Assembly: GCA_014727925.1 (NCBI GenBank)
Contig: WJMN01000037.1
Coordinates: 1 to 36,592, forward strand
DNA: 36,592 nt
Reading direction: 5' to 3'
DNA from: Microcaldota archaeon
GTDB taxonomy: Archaea > Micrarchaeota > Micrarchaeia > Anstonellales > Bilamarchaeaceae
Shown: one piece after another, positions 7,126 through 15,800 of the stretch
Position numbering within the stretch: position 1 is the stretch's first letter
How the letters are laid out: the number at the start of each line of letters is the position of its first letter
Notes under the pieces: generated by a model
Told to the model about the DNA's origin: nothing
Seen by the model: the letters and a program-made list of their open reading frames with translations, nothing else
Databases searched by the model: none
Translations under genes and position numbers: made by a program

Positions 7126-9248
7126 TTCCCCAAGAGCTTTTCTGCAATTAGCCGGCCACTCTCCTTGTTTAGAAAACGGTTATCGTTTCCGCACATCGGA
7201 TCTAAAATGCACCTGGGGCATCCCTTTTCGCAGGGGCATTTCTCCAGGCGATTCCTGCTCATTTTAACAATTTTCTCAAACTTTCCGAAAACCACCTGAG
7301 TAACACCGTTTCCATCCTCAACAGAATCATAAACATACATTCTTCCTGAGGGATAGGAAATTCCTCCAAGCTCCTTGGGGTCTGCTCCGGTAATTGCGGG
7401 CATCATGGAGATGGAAACGTGCTCAAATGCATGCAGTCCGTCTCCGAACTCAGGAACATCATATACAAAATCCTCCAGGTCCAGCCAGAGCGCATAAGTA
7501 TCATACTCATAAATATAGGGGGTTTCAAAGGTGTGCTCTGCAATTTTTGTGCTGCCAAACATATCTTTTACAATGAATCCGTACACTTCCTCGGTTATGT
7601 GCACTTTCCCAAAGGAAAGTGTATGACCCAGGCATTCGCGGGAAGCAAGCTCCTGCACAACCTCTGCACTCTTGTTGCTGAGGGCGGAGGTGTACTCCTC
7701 CACCTGCCCGTGCATCTGCTCAACCCAGGCCTCCATCTTGTCCAGGTCCAGTTTTTGTGATAGATAGGGGTGGCCTCCGTGCAGATAAATTGCCCCCTCA
7801 AAAAGCTCCTTTATTGCCATTCCTATTCCCCTTTCCCCAAGGTGCCTGCCTGTTTCAGAATTGTAGATTTTTACCGAAGTGCCTGCAGAGCGGAGGTTTA
7901 TGCTGCGGGCGCGCTTTGAGCCCTCCCGGGTAATGCTGTAGAAATTGCCCCATTTTTTCACGAGCTCTTCCTCTTCAAGAGAATCGATTATTTCCAGGGT
8001 TTTGTTGTCCAGTTCCTCAGGAGAAAACATCAGGTCCTTTGCAGCAGAAAGAATGTGGAGGCGGCGAACGTTCTCGTTTTTTGGGTTTATGTAGCAGTTT
8101 TCGGGCTCCCCATGCAGATATTCGCCTGGGTTTTCAAAATAGTATTGGTCTAGGGGGCTTTCTTTTGCTACAAACACTCCATAGCCGGTCTGGCCTTTGC
8201 GGCCGCAGCGCCCTATGCGCTGGCGCACTCTGGTAATTGTACCTGGAAAACCTGCAAGAACTACCACATCCGTATTGCCCACATCTATTCCCAGCTCCAG
8301 GGCGGAAGTGGTTGCAAGATACTTTATCCTGCCCTCCTTGAAATCAGACTCTATTCTCCTGCGCTCGTCCTGGCGCAGCCCTGCCCTGTAAACTCCCAGG
8401 GGAATATTCATCCTGGAAGCCATCAGCCCCATCCGCTCAACTAGGGAATGGGAATTTCCGAATATCAGGGCTTTCCTTCCTATTTCATCCGCGATGCGCA
8501 GGGCAGCAACCGAATAGCTTTCCGGAGGAGAGATCAGGAGATGATGGAACTCTGAGCGTGGGGATGAATTGCCTTCCACAAGAACAAAATCCTCTCCACA
8601 GAGTCCTTCGGAAAATTCTTTTGCATTTCCAACTGTTGCAGAGGTTGCGATAAACTGGATATCGCGCTTGAACTTTTTTTTCATAAGTCGCTTTAGCCTC
8701 CAGAGAACATTTGAGGCATGGGCCCCAAAAATACCTGAGTATATGTGGACCTCGTCTAGAACAACATACTTGAGGTTCTCAAAGAATTTTGTAAAGAGGC
8801 GGTTGTTTAGGAGAACAAAGTGGAGCATGTCCATGTTGGAAACCAGGATTTGTGGGGGCCGGGCGCGGATTTTTTCCCTCCTTCCCTGCGGCGTGTCCCC
8901 GTCATAATTCTCTGTGCGAACCCCATATAATGCAAATTCCGAGAACCTCAGCTGCTGGTCCCTGGCAAGTGCCTTGGTTGGATATAGAAGAAGGGTGTTG
9001 TCCCCATTTATTGCAGACTCAACTGCAGGAACCAGGAAAACCTCGCTTTTCCCCCCTGCTGTTGGGGCCACAACCACTACGTTCTTCCCCTGCTTTACAT
9101 ATTCTATTCCATCTGCCTGGTGGCGGTAGAGATGGGTTATTCCCCTTCCTGAAAACACATTTTTTATTATTGGGGAAAGAAAATAATTTGCATACTGGGC
9201 TTCGCGGGCAGGCGCAATTTCTTCCACCGGGTTGTATTCTTCAAGCAT
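7122..9248 (-). CDS. DEAD/DEAH-box helicase with C-terminal DUF1998-type Cys cluster (MrfA/YprA/Hrq1-like)
   Basis: 'VVVAPTAGGKSEVFLVPAVE', 'LLYPTKALARDQ', 'VLDEVHIYSG', 'TSATVGN', 'ATSALELGIDVGNTDVVVLAGFPGTITRVRQRIGRCGRKGQ', and C-terminal 'CPCEKGCPRCILDPMCGN'. Confidence 0.92.
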   Translation of the reverse strand: MLEEYNPVEEIAPAREAQYANYFLSPIIKNVFSGRGITHLYRHQADGIEYVKQGKNVVVVAPTAGGKSEVFLVPAVESAINGDNTLLLYPTKALARDQQLRFSEFALYGVRTENYDGDTPQGRREKIRARPPQILVSNMDMLHFVLLNNRLFTKFFENLKYVVLDEVHIYSGIFGAHASNVLWRLKRLMKKKFKRDIQFIATSATVGNAKEFSEGLCGEDFVLVEGNSSPRSEFHHLLISPPESYSVAALRIADEIGRKALIFGNSHSLVERMGLMASRMNIPLGVYRAGLRQDERRRIESDFKEGRIKYLATTSALELGIDVGNTDVVVLAGFPGTITRVRQRIGRCGRKGQTGYGVFVAKESPLDQYYFENPGEYLHGEPENCYINPKNENVRRLHILSAAKDLMFSPEELDNKTLEIIDSLEEEELVKKWGNFYSITREGSKRARSINLRSAGTSVKIYNSETGRHLGERGIGMAIKELFEGAIYLHGGHPYLSQKLDLDKMEAWVEQMHGQVEEYTSALSNKSAEVVQELASRECLGHTLSFGKVHITEEVYGFIVKDMFGSTKIAEHTFETPYIYEYDTYALWLDLEDFVYDVPEFGDGLHAFEHVSISMMPAITGADPKELGGISYPSGRMYVYDSVEDGNGVTQVVFGKFEKIVKMSRNRLEKCPCEKGCPRCILDPMCGNDNRFLNKESGRLIAEKLLGN

Positions 9249-9253
9249 AATAA

Positions 9254-10930
9254 TCAGCAGGAATAGATGAAGCGGAGGGGTTCTTTTGAATCCAGCCTGC
9301 AGAATCCATACCTCTCAAATTGAACCATGGCACCAGGCTCCAGCCCAAGCACTGCCTTTTCCGCATATCCCTTTTCAACATCCATGCTCTCGGGGTTGTA
9401 TTCTCCATTGAGGAAAAGGTCCCCGGGTTTCCATATCTCGCAGGCAAGTGGCTCGGAAACCCACTGGAGCTTTTTTCCTTCCCTGAGCTCTTCTCCAGCA
9501 TATCCGGCCTTTAATTCGTCCATATTCTCAATTATCCGCACGTTGTAAAGGTCCTTGAGCCGAAAGACCTCGCCTTCCTTCATTCCTTCTATTTCTGCGC
9601 GGGGAAGATAGAAAGTTTCGCTTACTGGGTATTCTCTGTGTTCATCCTTGTTTGGGTGCACCTTCATTTTTGCGGTGCGCTTTGGGGCGCCCTCAACCAT
9701 AACCTTCACCGGGTTGGGCACGAAAAAGTAATGCGGGGCAACCGGGTCCAGGAGCTTGCGGTTCTCAGTAAGAAGCCTGGACCAGCCCGGCTCGCTCTCG
9801 CTTTTCTTGAGCCCAAAAGAGAGTACGAAGTTCCGGATTGCATCGGGGAGGATTCCCCTGCGCCTAAGGCCCCGGAGCGTTGGAAGGCGGGGGTCATCCC
9901 ATCCGTGGACCAGCCCCCCCTTAACAAGAGGGATTATATGGCGCTTGCCCACTTTTGTGTTTTTTATAGAGAGCCTGGCAAACTCAACAAGCTCAGGCTC
10001 CCTGAGCCCCAGGTCCCGGAGGATTGCAAAATATAGGGGTTTCCGGAGCTCATACTCCTTTGTGCGCAATGCATGGGTAACCCCCTCAGTTGAATCCATT
10101 ATGGGGCCTGCAAAATCATAGGAGGGCCAGACGCGAAACTGCTCGCCCTGCCTGTAGTGCGCAAAAAGGATTATGCGAAACAGGGTAGGATCGCGCAGCG
10201 CAGTATTTGCAGATGCAAGGTCCCCCATATAGCGCAAAACTGCTTCTCCCCCTCCATAACTGCCTTCTAGCATCTTTTTCCAGCGGGACTTTTGCTCTTC
10301 GGGGATGAGGGCGCGGCAGGCGCAGGGCCTTCCATGCTCCCTGCCCTCCTTAACTTTTTCAGAGGGGCAGGTGCACACGTATGCTTTTCCTGCCGCAATC
10401 AGATTTTCCGCATAAGAATAGAATTTCTCCATGTTATCTGAAGTGTAGGTTGGTTCGCCGTCACAGGAAATCCCGAGCCACTCCAGCCCCTCTTTTATTG
10501 CATCCACGTATTCGGGCTTTTCCTTTTCCGGATTTGTATCATCAAAGCGGAGGAGCATCCTTCCTCCGTATCTCTTTGCAAGCTCATAATCAAGGAAAGC
10601 TGCTTTTGCATGCCCTATGTGCGGGTATCCTGAAGGTTCGGGAGGGAAGCGCGTAACAACCTTCCCCTCCTCTGCATTGGGGATCACCAGCCCCCTCTCC
10701 TCCTTCTTTTTCTCCTCAAAAGTGTATTTTGAAAGCTCTTCTTCCAATTCTTCTTCTGAAAGCGCATTCACCTCTTCACAAATGCGGGCGGCCTCGCCCA
10801 TTGTTGTTTTCATGTCTTTTTTTGCATCAGGAAAGTCTGCAATCACCTTTCCCACTATGGATCTGGGGTTGGTGGCTCCATACTGCTTCCTGTTTCTGAG
10901 CGCGTGTTTTCGGATAATTTCGGTGAGCAT
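9254..10930 (-). CDS. gltX: Glutamate--tRNA ligase, archaeal type
   Basis: 'TRFPPEPSGYPHIGHAKAAFLDYELAKRYGGRMLLRFDDTNPEKEKPEYVDAIKEGLEWLGI' class I signature; archaeal/eukaryotic GluRS body. TATA 'CCTTTTTAAG' about 25 nt upstream of the ATG. Confidence 0.95.
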   Translation of the reverse strand: MLTEIIRKHALRNRKQYGATNPRSIVGKVIADFPDAKKDMKTTMGEAARICEEVNALSEEELEEELSKYTFEEKKKEERGLVIPNAEEGKVVTRFPPEPSGYPHIGHAKAAFLDYELAKRYGGRMLLRFDDTNPEKEKPEYVDAIKEGLEWLGISCDGEPTYTSDNMEKFYSYAENLIAAGKAYVCTCPSEKVKEGREHGRPCACRALIPEEQKSRWKKMLEGSYGGGEAVLRYMGDLASANTALRDPTLFRIILFAHYRQGEQFRVWPSYDFAGPIMDSTEGVTHALRTKEYELRKPLYFAILRDLGLREPELVEFARLSIKNTKVGKRHIIPLVKGGLVHGWDDPRLPTLRGLRRRGILPDAIRNFVLSFGLKKSESEPGWSRLLTENRKLLDPVAPHYFFVPNPVKVMVEGAPKRTAKMKVHPNKDEHREYPVSETFYLPRAEIEGMKEGEVFRLKDLYNVRIIENMDELKAGYAGEELREGKKLQWVSEPLACEIWKPGDLFLNGEYNPESMDVEKGYAEKAVLGLEPGAMVQFERYGFCRLDSKEPLRFIYSC

Positions 10931-10979
10931 GAGGAGGATTTAGCTATAAATCACTTAAAAAGGTAAGGGGAGTGGCTTT

Positions 10980-11076
10980 CCGGTGCGTGCGCGACAGCGG
11001 CACCTAGCGCACCGGGAAAACATTGGCGTTCCGGTATTGCAGAAAACAAAAAGACTAGCCTAACACGGTGTTTTTT
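10980..11076 (+). ncRNA. Candidate small structured RNA (speculative)
   Basis: Perfect 8-bp inverted repeat ccggtgcg (10980-10987)/cgcaccgg (11008-11015), TATA-like 'acttaaaaagg' about 20-25 nt upstream, and 'aaca cgg tgtt tttt' hairpin plus T-run at 11062-11076. Confidence 0.25.
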
Positions 11077-11173
11077 GACAATCCTGGACACATACCCAAG
11101 AAAAGAAATCGAAGTTTTATCAGGGTTTTCTCAGAATTTTGCTCCGGAGTATGAGGGATATAAAAGTTGAATT

Positions 11174-11245
11174 GGGACCGCCGAGATTCGAACTCAGATA
11201 ACAAGCACCCGAAGCTTGCAGCTTACCAGGTTGGCTCACGGTCCC
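11174..11245 (-). tRNA. tRNA-Pro (CGG anticodon)
   Basis: Reverse complement GGGACCGTGAGCCAACCTGGTAAGCTGCAAGCTTCGGGTGCTTGTTATCTGAGTTCGAATCTCGGCGGTCCC folds as a cloverleaf: 7-bp acceptor GGGACCG/CGGTCCC, anticodon arm CAAGC-TTCGGGT-GCTTG, T arm CTGAG-TTCGAAT-CTCGG. A73 discriminator, no encoded CCA. TATA 'gcctttttaag' about 30 nt upstream. Confidence 0.9.
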
Positions 11246-11448
11246 GAATTTTATGGAAAGAATTTGTGAATGAACTGCTTAAAAAGGCTACTGTATTACC
11301 CAAAATAATATGTCATACTCGTTTTTCTTTGGGAGAACCGAACCTTTCTCCGTGGGATTTGCTCACGGGAAGAAATCGAATCGGGAACGATGTTCACGAG
11401 AAGAAAGTGAAGCTTTCTCAGAGATTTCTCAGATTTTTGAAAAAGAAA

Positions 11449-11474
11449 GGGACGACAGGTTGGCTCACGGTCCC
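11449..11474 (-). pseudogene. Internally deleted tRNA-Pro duplicate
   Basis: Reverse complement GGGACCGTGAGCCAACCTGTCGTCCC. The first 20 nt plus one flanking base match the intact tRNA exactly (11456-11475 equals 11227-11246), followed directly by a near-copy of the 3' acceptor strand. Confidence 0.6.
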
Positions 11475-11604
11475 GGAAAAGATGAAAAAAATTAAGGTTG
11501 TAGTCCTTATAAAGGATATAGTTATCGGCCTTGGCAGATGATGGGCACGCACAATCAAATTGCCAAGCAAAATGAATTTATATGGGTTCCACCTAAATCT
11601 GATT

Positions 11605-12573
11605 ATGCAAGGCAGAGCTGATATGAATATCCGGGGAAGTCCCAGGAGAGTTGGCGGCCAGGACACACCTCACAGGATACATGAGGATATTCTTTTTGCA
11701 AGGGGCAATGCTCCTTCTGAGAGGATAAGTGGCAGGGACCTAGAAAAGGGAAGAAAGCTGCTTTCTAATTTATCAAAAATAAAATATAAAATGAGAGAAA
11801 GAGCCAGGATTGCCTACCTTAATCCTGAAAAAGAAGAGACGGAAATGAAAAAGCTGGCATACGGACTTGCAGTGCTTGATTTTGTTGAAGCAGTAAACAA
11901 GCACGCAGAAAAATCAACCGAGGCAACTTCAGGAGACTATGAGATATTCTGCAATTCTGTTGCCATCTTCACAGATTTTCTGAAAGATAAATATTTTTCC
12001 GCAGAATTTGATAAAATAGAGCTCGCACTTTACATGATGGAATCTGCCCTGGAAGCATGTTCAGAAATATATGGTATGGGGCCTCTCCTGTTTGAAGATA
12101 CCAGCAGGAGATACACGGAAAAGGCAAGGGAGTTTTTTGAAGATTCCAAAAAACACGATTCAGAACTGAGGGCATTTGTTGCGTTAAGGGTGAAAAAACT
12201 TGAGGAAAACCTGAAAGAAGGCAAGGGAGCCCTGAAAACCGAAATAACAGAAAAAATCCTGAAAGCTTTGGAAACCCCTGGCTCAAGAGGCGTGAAATAC
12301 CAGATAAACAACAGGAAATATGATGGGGCATCCATGCATGAGCCCACAGAAGAATTTCTGCTTTTTTCAAAGGGGGACACTGAGGAGGTACAGCTGAAAA
12401 AACTCGATTCGGCAGGAGAACATTACCTGGAGCTGCTAAAACATGAGCTTGGTTTCCTAAAAGGCATGAGGGGCAAGTTCAGGAATGAACTTCCCATAAC
12501 AGCTGCAGAAAGGGAGAACATTTCAGAGATTCGTTCAGGAAAACATGAAAAGCGGATAACCATAATTGGTTAG
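11605..12573 (+). CDS. Hypothetical predominantly helical protein
   Basis: Long ORF. ATG 11605 lies about 25-30 nt after TATA 'aatttatatg' (ORF track starts at 11560). No recognised domain. Confidence 0.65.
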   Translation: MQGRADMNIRGSPRRVGGQDTPHRIHEDILFARGNAPSERISGRDLEKGRKLLSNLSKIKYKMRERARIAYLNPEKEETEMKKLAYGLAVLDFVEAVNKHAEKSTEATSGDYEIFCNSVAIFTDFLKDKYFSAEFDKIELALYMMESALEACSEIYGMGPLLFEDTSRRYTEKAREFFEDSKKHDSELRAFVALRVKKLEENLKEGKGALKTEITEKILKALETPGSRGVKYQINNRKYDGASMHEPTEEFLLFSKGDTEEVQLKKLDSAGEHYLELLKHELGFLKGMRGKFRNELPITAAERENISEIRSGKHEKRITIIG

Positions 12574-12624
12574 AATGTGTTAATTTGAACTAAAGCTTAA
12601 ATATATGTACTTCGTTTTTATTTT

Positions 12625-12885
12625 ATGGGTCTCGATGACAGGATTGTGAAGCTGGACAAAAAAACAAAAAGACAGGTTGCAAAGAGCCTGAAATCAATCA
12701 ACATTGCACTGAAGCTTAATTCTGCAAAACTCAGGGGAAAAAAGGTGCCAAAAAGATTCCAGAAGCTAATGAAATGGAAAAACGAGCTTGAACGGTGGCA
12801 GCAGAATTACGGCGAGGCAAATGACCTTATGGTGATTGCAGAAGGACTTGGCGCATTCAACGAAATCTGCACACGCCTAGGGTGA
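12625..12885 (+). CDS. Small basic hypothetical protein
   Basis: 86 aa, 'MGLDDRIVKLDKKTKRQVAKSLKSINIALKLNSAKLRGKKVPKRFQKLMKWKNELERWQQNYGEANDLMVIAEGLGAFNEICTRLG'; 6 nt before the giant ORF. Confidence 0.6.
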   Translation: MGLDDRIVKLDKKTKRQVAKSLKSINIALKLNSAKLRGKKVPKRFQKLMKWKNELERWQQNYGEANDLMVIAEGLGAFNEICTRLG

Positions 12886-12891
12886 ATAAAG

Positions 12892-15800
12892 GTGCCTGCA
12901 AGGAAACAGAGCCGTGCAGAAGAAATCGAAGAAGTCAGCCTAGAGGCTGAAGGAGAAGCAGAAAAAAGGGCGAGGGAGCTCCGGAATTCCATACCAAACA
13001 TAGTTTCTACCAGCGACCAGGCAGTAGCAGAAGCACTTGGACAGAGAGGAGAAAGCCGGGAAGTTTCAGCAGAAATTGAAGAAACAGCAGTCGCTGCAGA
13101 AGAAGAAGCTGAAGCAGGCATTGGAGAGCTTCAGCAGATGCAGTTTAGGCAAAGCCTGGAAATGGGAGTGCATATGCTGTATGCTGATGGGAGGCAGATT
13201 AAAGAATCGGCCGGAAATGAAATTGTTCTGGGATTTGCAGAAAAAGCAAAAGATGCATATGAAGCAGAATCATACGAATTGTGCGCAAAATACCTTGCAT
13301 ATGGGGAAGCTGCAATTTACGGGGCCATGGGTGCTGCAGAAGACGGTTCAGCATTGGAAAAGATAAATAAGGAAGGCCAAGAGCTGCTGGAAAATCCCGC
13401 GCTGATGGAAAAAAAAGAGAACCTGGAGTTGCTCGCACAGGCACAGCTGGAGATACAGCTGTATTCCGCAGAAAAAACTGCTGCGGGAATTGAAAATGCG
13501 CTGGGGAGCGCGGCATTGGGCAGGAAGGAAAGGGAGTTTGTGCAAAAGCAGCTAAATAAAGCGCGGCTTGAATATATGGATGCCAGGGGGGAGCTTGCCC
13601 GGGGAAGAACAAAAAAAGCAGCAGAGCTGGCAGGCAAATGCAGCCAGAGGGCCAACGCACTTCAAAGCTATATTGAAGGAGTATATGAGCAGAAGGCCAT
13701 GGGGGCCGCCCACAGGAGAATCAGAGTAACTGTTGAAATTAGTGGTGAAAAGAAAAAAACCACCATGGGAAAAATTGTTGAGCAGCAGATTTCAAAAATG
13801 CAGGAAGCTGTTGAGAAAGCAGATGCCGAATCTGCAGGTGAGCTTCTGGGGGGAGTCAGATATTACCGCGCTTACAGCGAACTGCAGAGATTCCGGAACT
13901 CAAGCAGAGGATATGCCGGAAAGGCCGGAAGCCGCTTGGCATTTGTCGGGGAAACTGCAGAAAAGCTTATGACGAGGGGGATGTTCCCGGAAGCACTGGG
14001 TGTTCTCAATATTGGATATAATTACAAGGCAACTTTTGAGAAAAGCACATATGTGGGCTTTGCAAAAAGCAGTGAAACTCTTATTGAAGCTGAAAGAAGG
14101 ATAAGAGGGGATGCCGGCCTGAAAATATCAGAAGACAGCCTTGCCCAGGCAAGGAAGTCCCTGGGAAGGGCGATAGATTCTCTTGATCCTAAGCTGGTTG
14201 AAGAAAGGAGAAGAAAGGGGCTCCGACCCATAGATATGGAAAGGGAACTAAGGAAAGCCGGGATGCATTCGGAGATGGCCATGGGTATGGGGGCAGCACT
14301 GGAGATAAACAAGAAAAGGGCCAGGGAAACGGCAGGGAGAATTTTCCAGAAAGCAAGCAAAGAGGAAGCGGAAAAAGCAGCAGAAGAGGAAATGCCCCGC
14401 GCATATGCAAGCCTTAAAAGAATGGAGGGTGCCGCGCTCGGAGGAAAGCCTGAAGAGATGGAAACAGCATCACTCTCCTTTTCACAAAATCTTGAAGTTG
14501 AGAGGGAAGAGTGGATTGCGCGGCTTGAGCGGCCCCATGTGCTTGCTGCATTTCAGCATGGGCAGGAAACCCTAGAGAGTATAAGGGACCAGGCTGCTGA
14601 TGAAAGTAAAGGGCTTGGAAATGCTGCAGACAGCATAGAGGAATTGGCTGTTGGAAGAGAAGAAGTGGAAGGGAATGCCAGAATAGTTGCAATAAACATC
14701 AGAAAAGGTGCAAAAGCTGCTGGGGAACTGAGCAACCGCGCCGCTGATGAACTTGAAAGAGAAGGCAGGGAGGAAGCCGGATTCAGCTTTAACGGTGAAG
14801 TAGGCAGAGGGAGAATAATTTCTCCTGGGCAGGAAAAAGCAGAAGTAGAAATTATGAGGGCAGCAGTAGCAAGGCAGGAAGAGATAATGGAGGATGCTGC
14901 AGGTATTTCCCAGAGAACCTCGGGACTGGGGATTTTGAGCCAGCAGGTCATTGGGAGCCTTGCAGGCTATCGCTCAGGAAACATGAGCGCTTTCAGGGGT
15001 TCAGATATTGAAAGGGGAATGGCGCAGGTCAGGTTCAGGGGGGCTATTGCAGAATATGCACAGGCATCAAGATACCTGGCTAACTTTGGGAGCGGGGATG
15101 TGCAGCTCGGCAAGGACATGAAAAATGCACATGATAACCTAGGTGACGGGCTGGAGGATGAAGCAGCTGCAGTCTCGCTTATGACTGGTGAGATGGTAGG
15201 CCATGAGCATGGTGAGGAAGTAAGGCAAAGGATAGAGGGAATATATGTGGGCCCGAGGCTTGCAGAATTTGAAATAAGCACAGGCATGCGGGAAGCAGAA
15301 GAAGGAGAGGGGCTTAGGGTGAGGCGGGAAATTGTAGCGAGTTCTTTAGTGAAGCAGCAGGCAATTGCGGGAACTCATGCTTTTGTTGGAAACGAAGGAA
15401 AAAGAATCTGGAAAATGGTGGAGAACACGGAAAGGATAAAGGATGGGAAAACAAGTGGAGTGGAGCAGCGGATTGCCCTTTCGGAAGTCAGAGTCCAGTC
15501 AGATGAAATGGATTTTGACAGGGAACAGGCCGCCACTATAGAAGGCGGTGTGCATTTCCTTAAAGCGTTTGTGCCGGTTGTTGGCCAGGCCTTTATCGCA
15601 ACAGATGTGCTGCATGGGGCTTCAAATGAAATTGAAATGGCAGGAGAAGTGAGCTGGGGGACTGTAGGGATGGGGGCACTCGTTGCAGCCCCCTATGTAG
15701 GCAAGGGGGCCCAGATGTTCCGGGCATCCCATGGAATCCAGAGGGCAATAGGTTTTGCCCATACAGGATTGGTTATAGGGATGACCGGGCATGGGGCATA

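Noticed and set aside
11174-11475. Integrated mobile element bounded by tRNA direct repeats
   Set aside because: Only about 230 bp separates the repeats and no integrase is seen in the window, so only a scar or decayed duplication can be suggested.
11167-11541. 124-aa plus-strand ORF across the tRNA-Pro locus
   Set aside because: Reads straight through the antisense of a convincing tRNA and its truncated copy; probably spurious.
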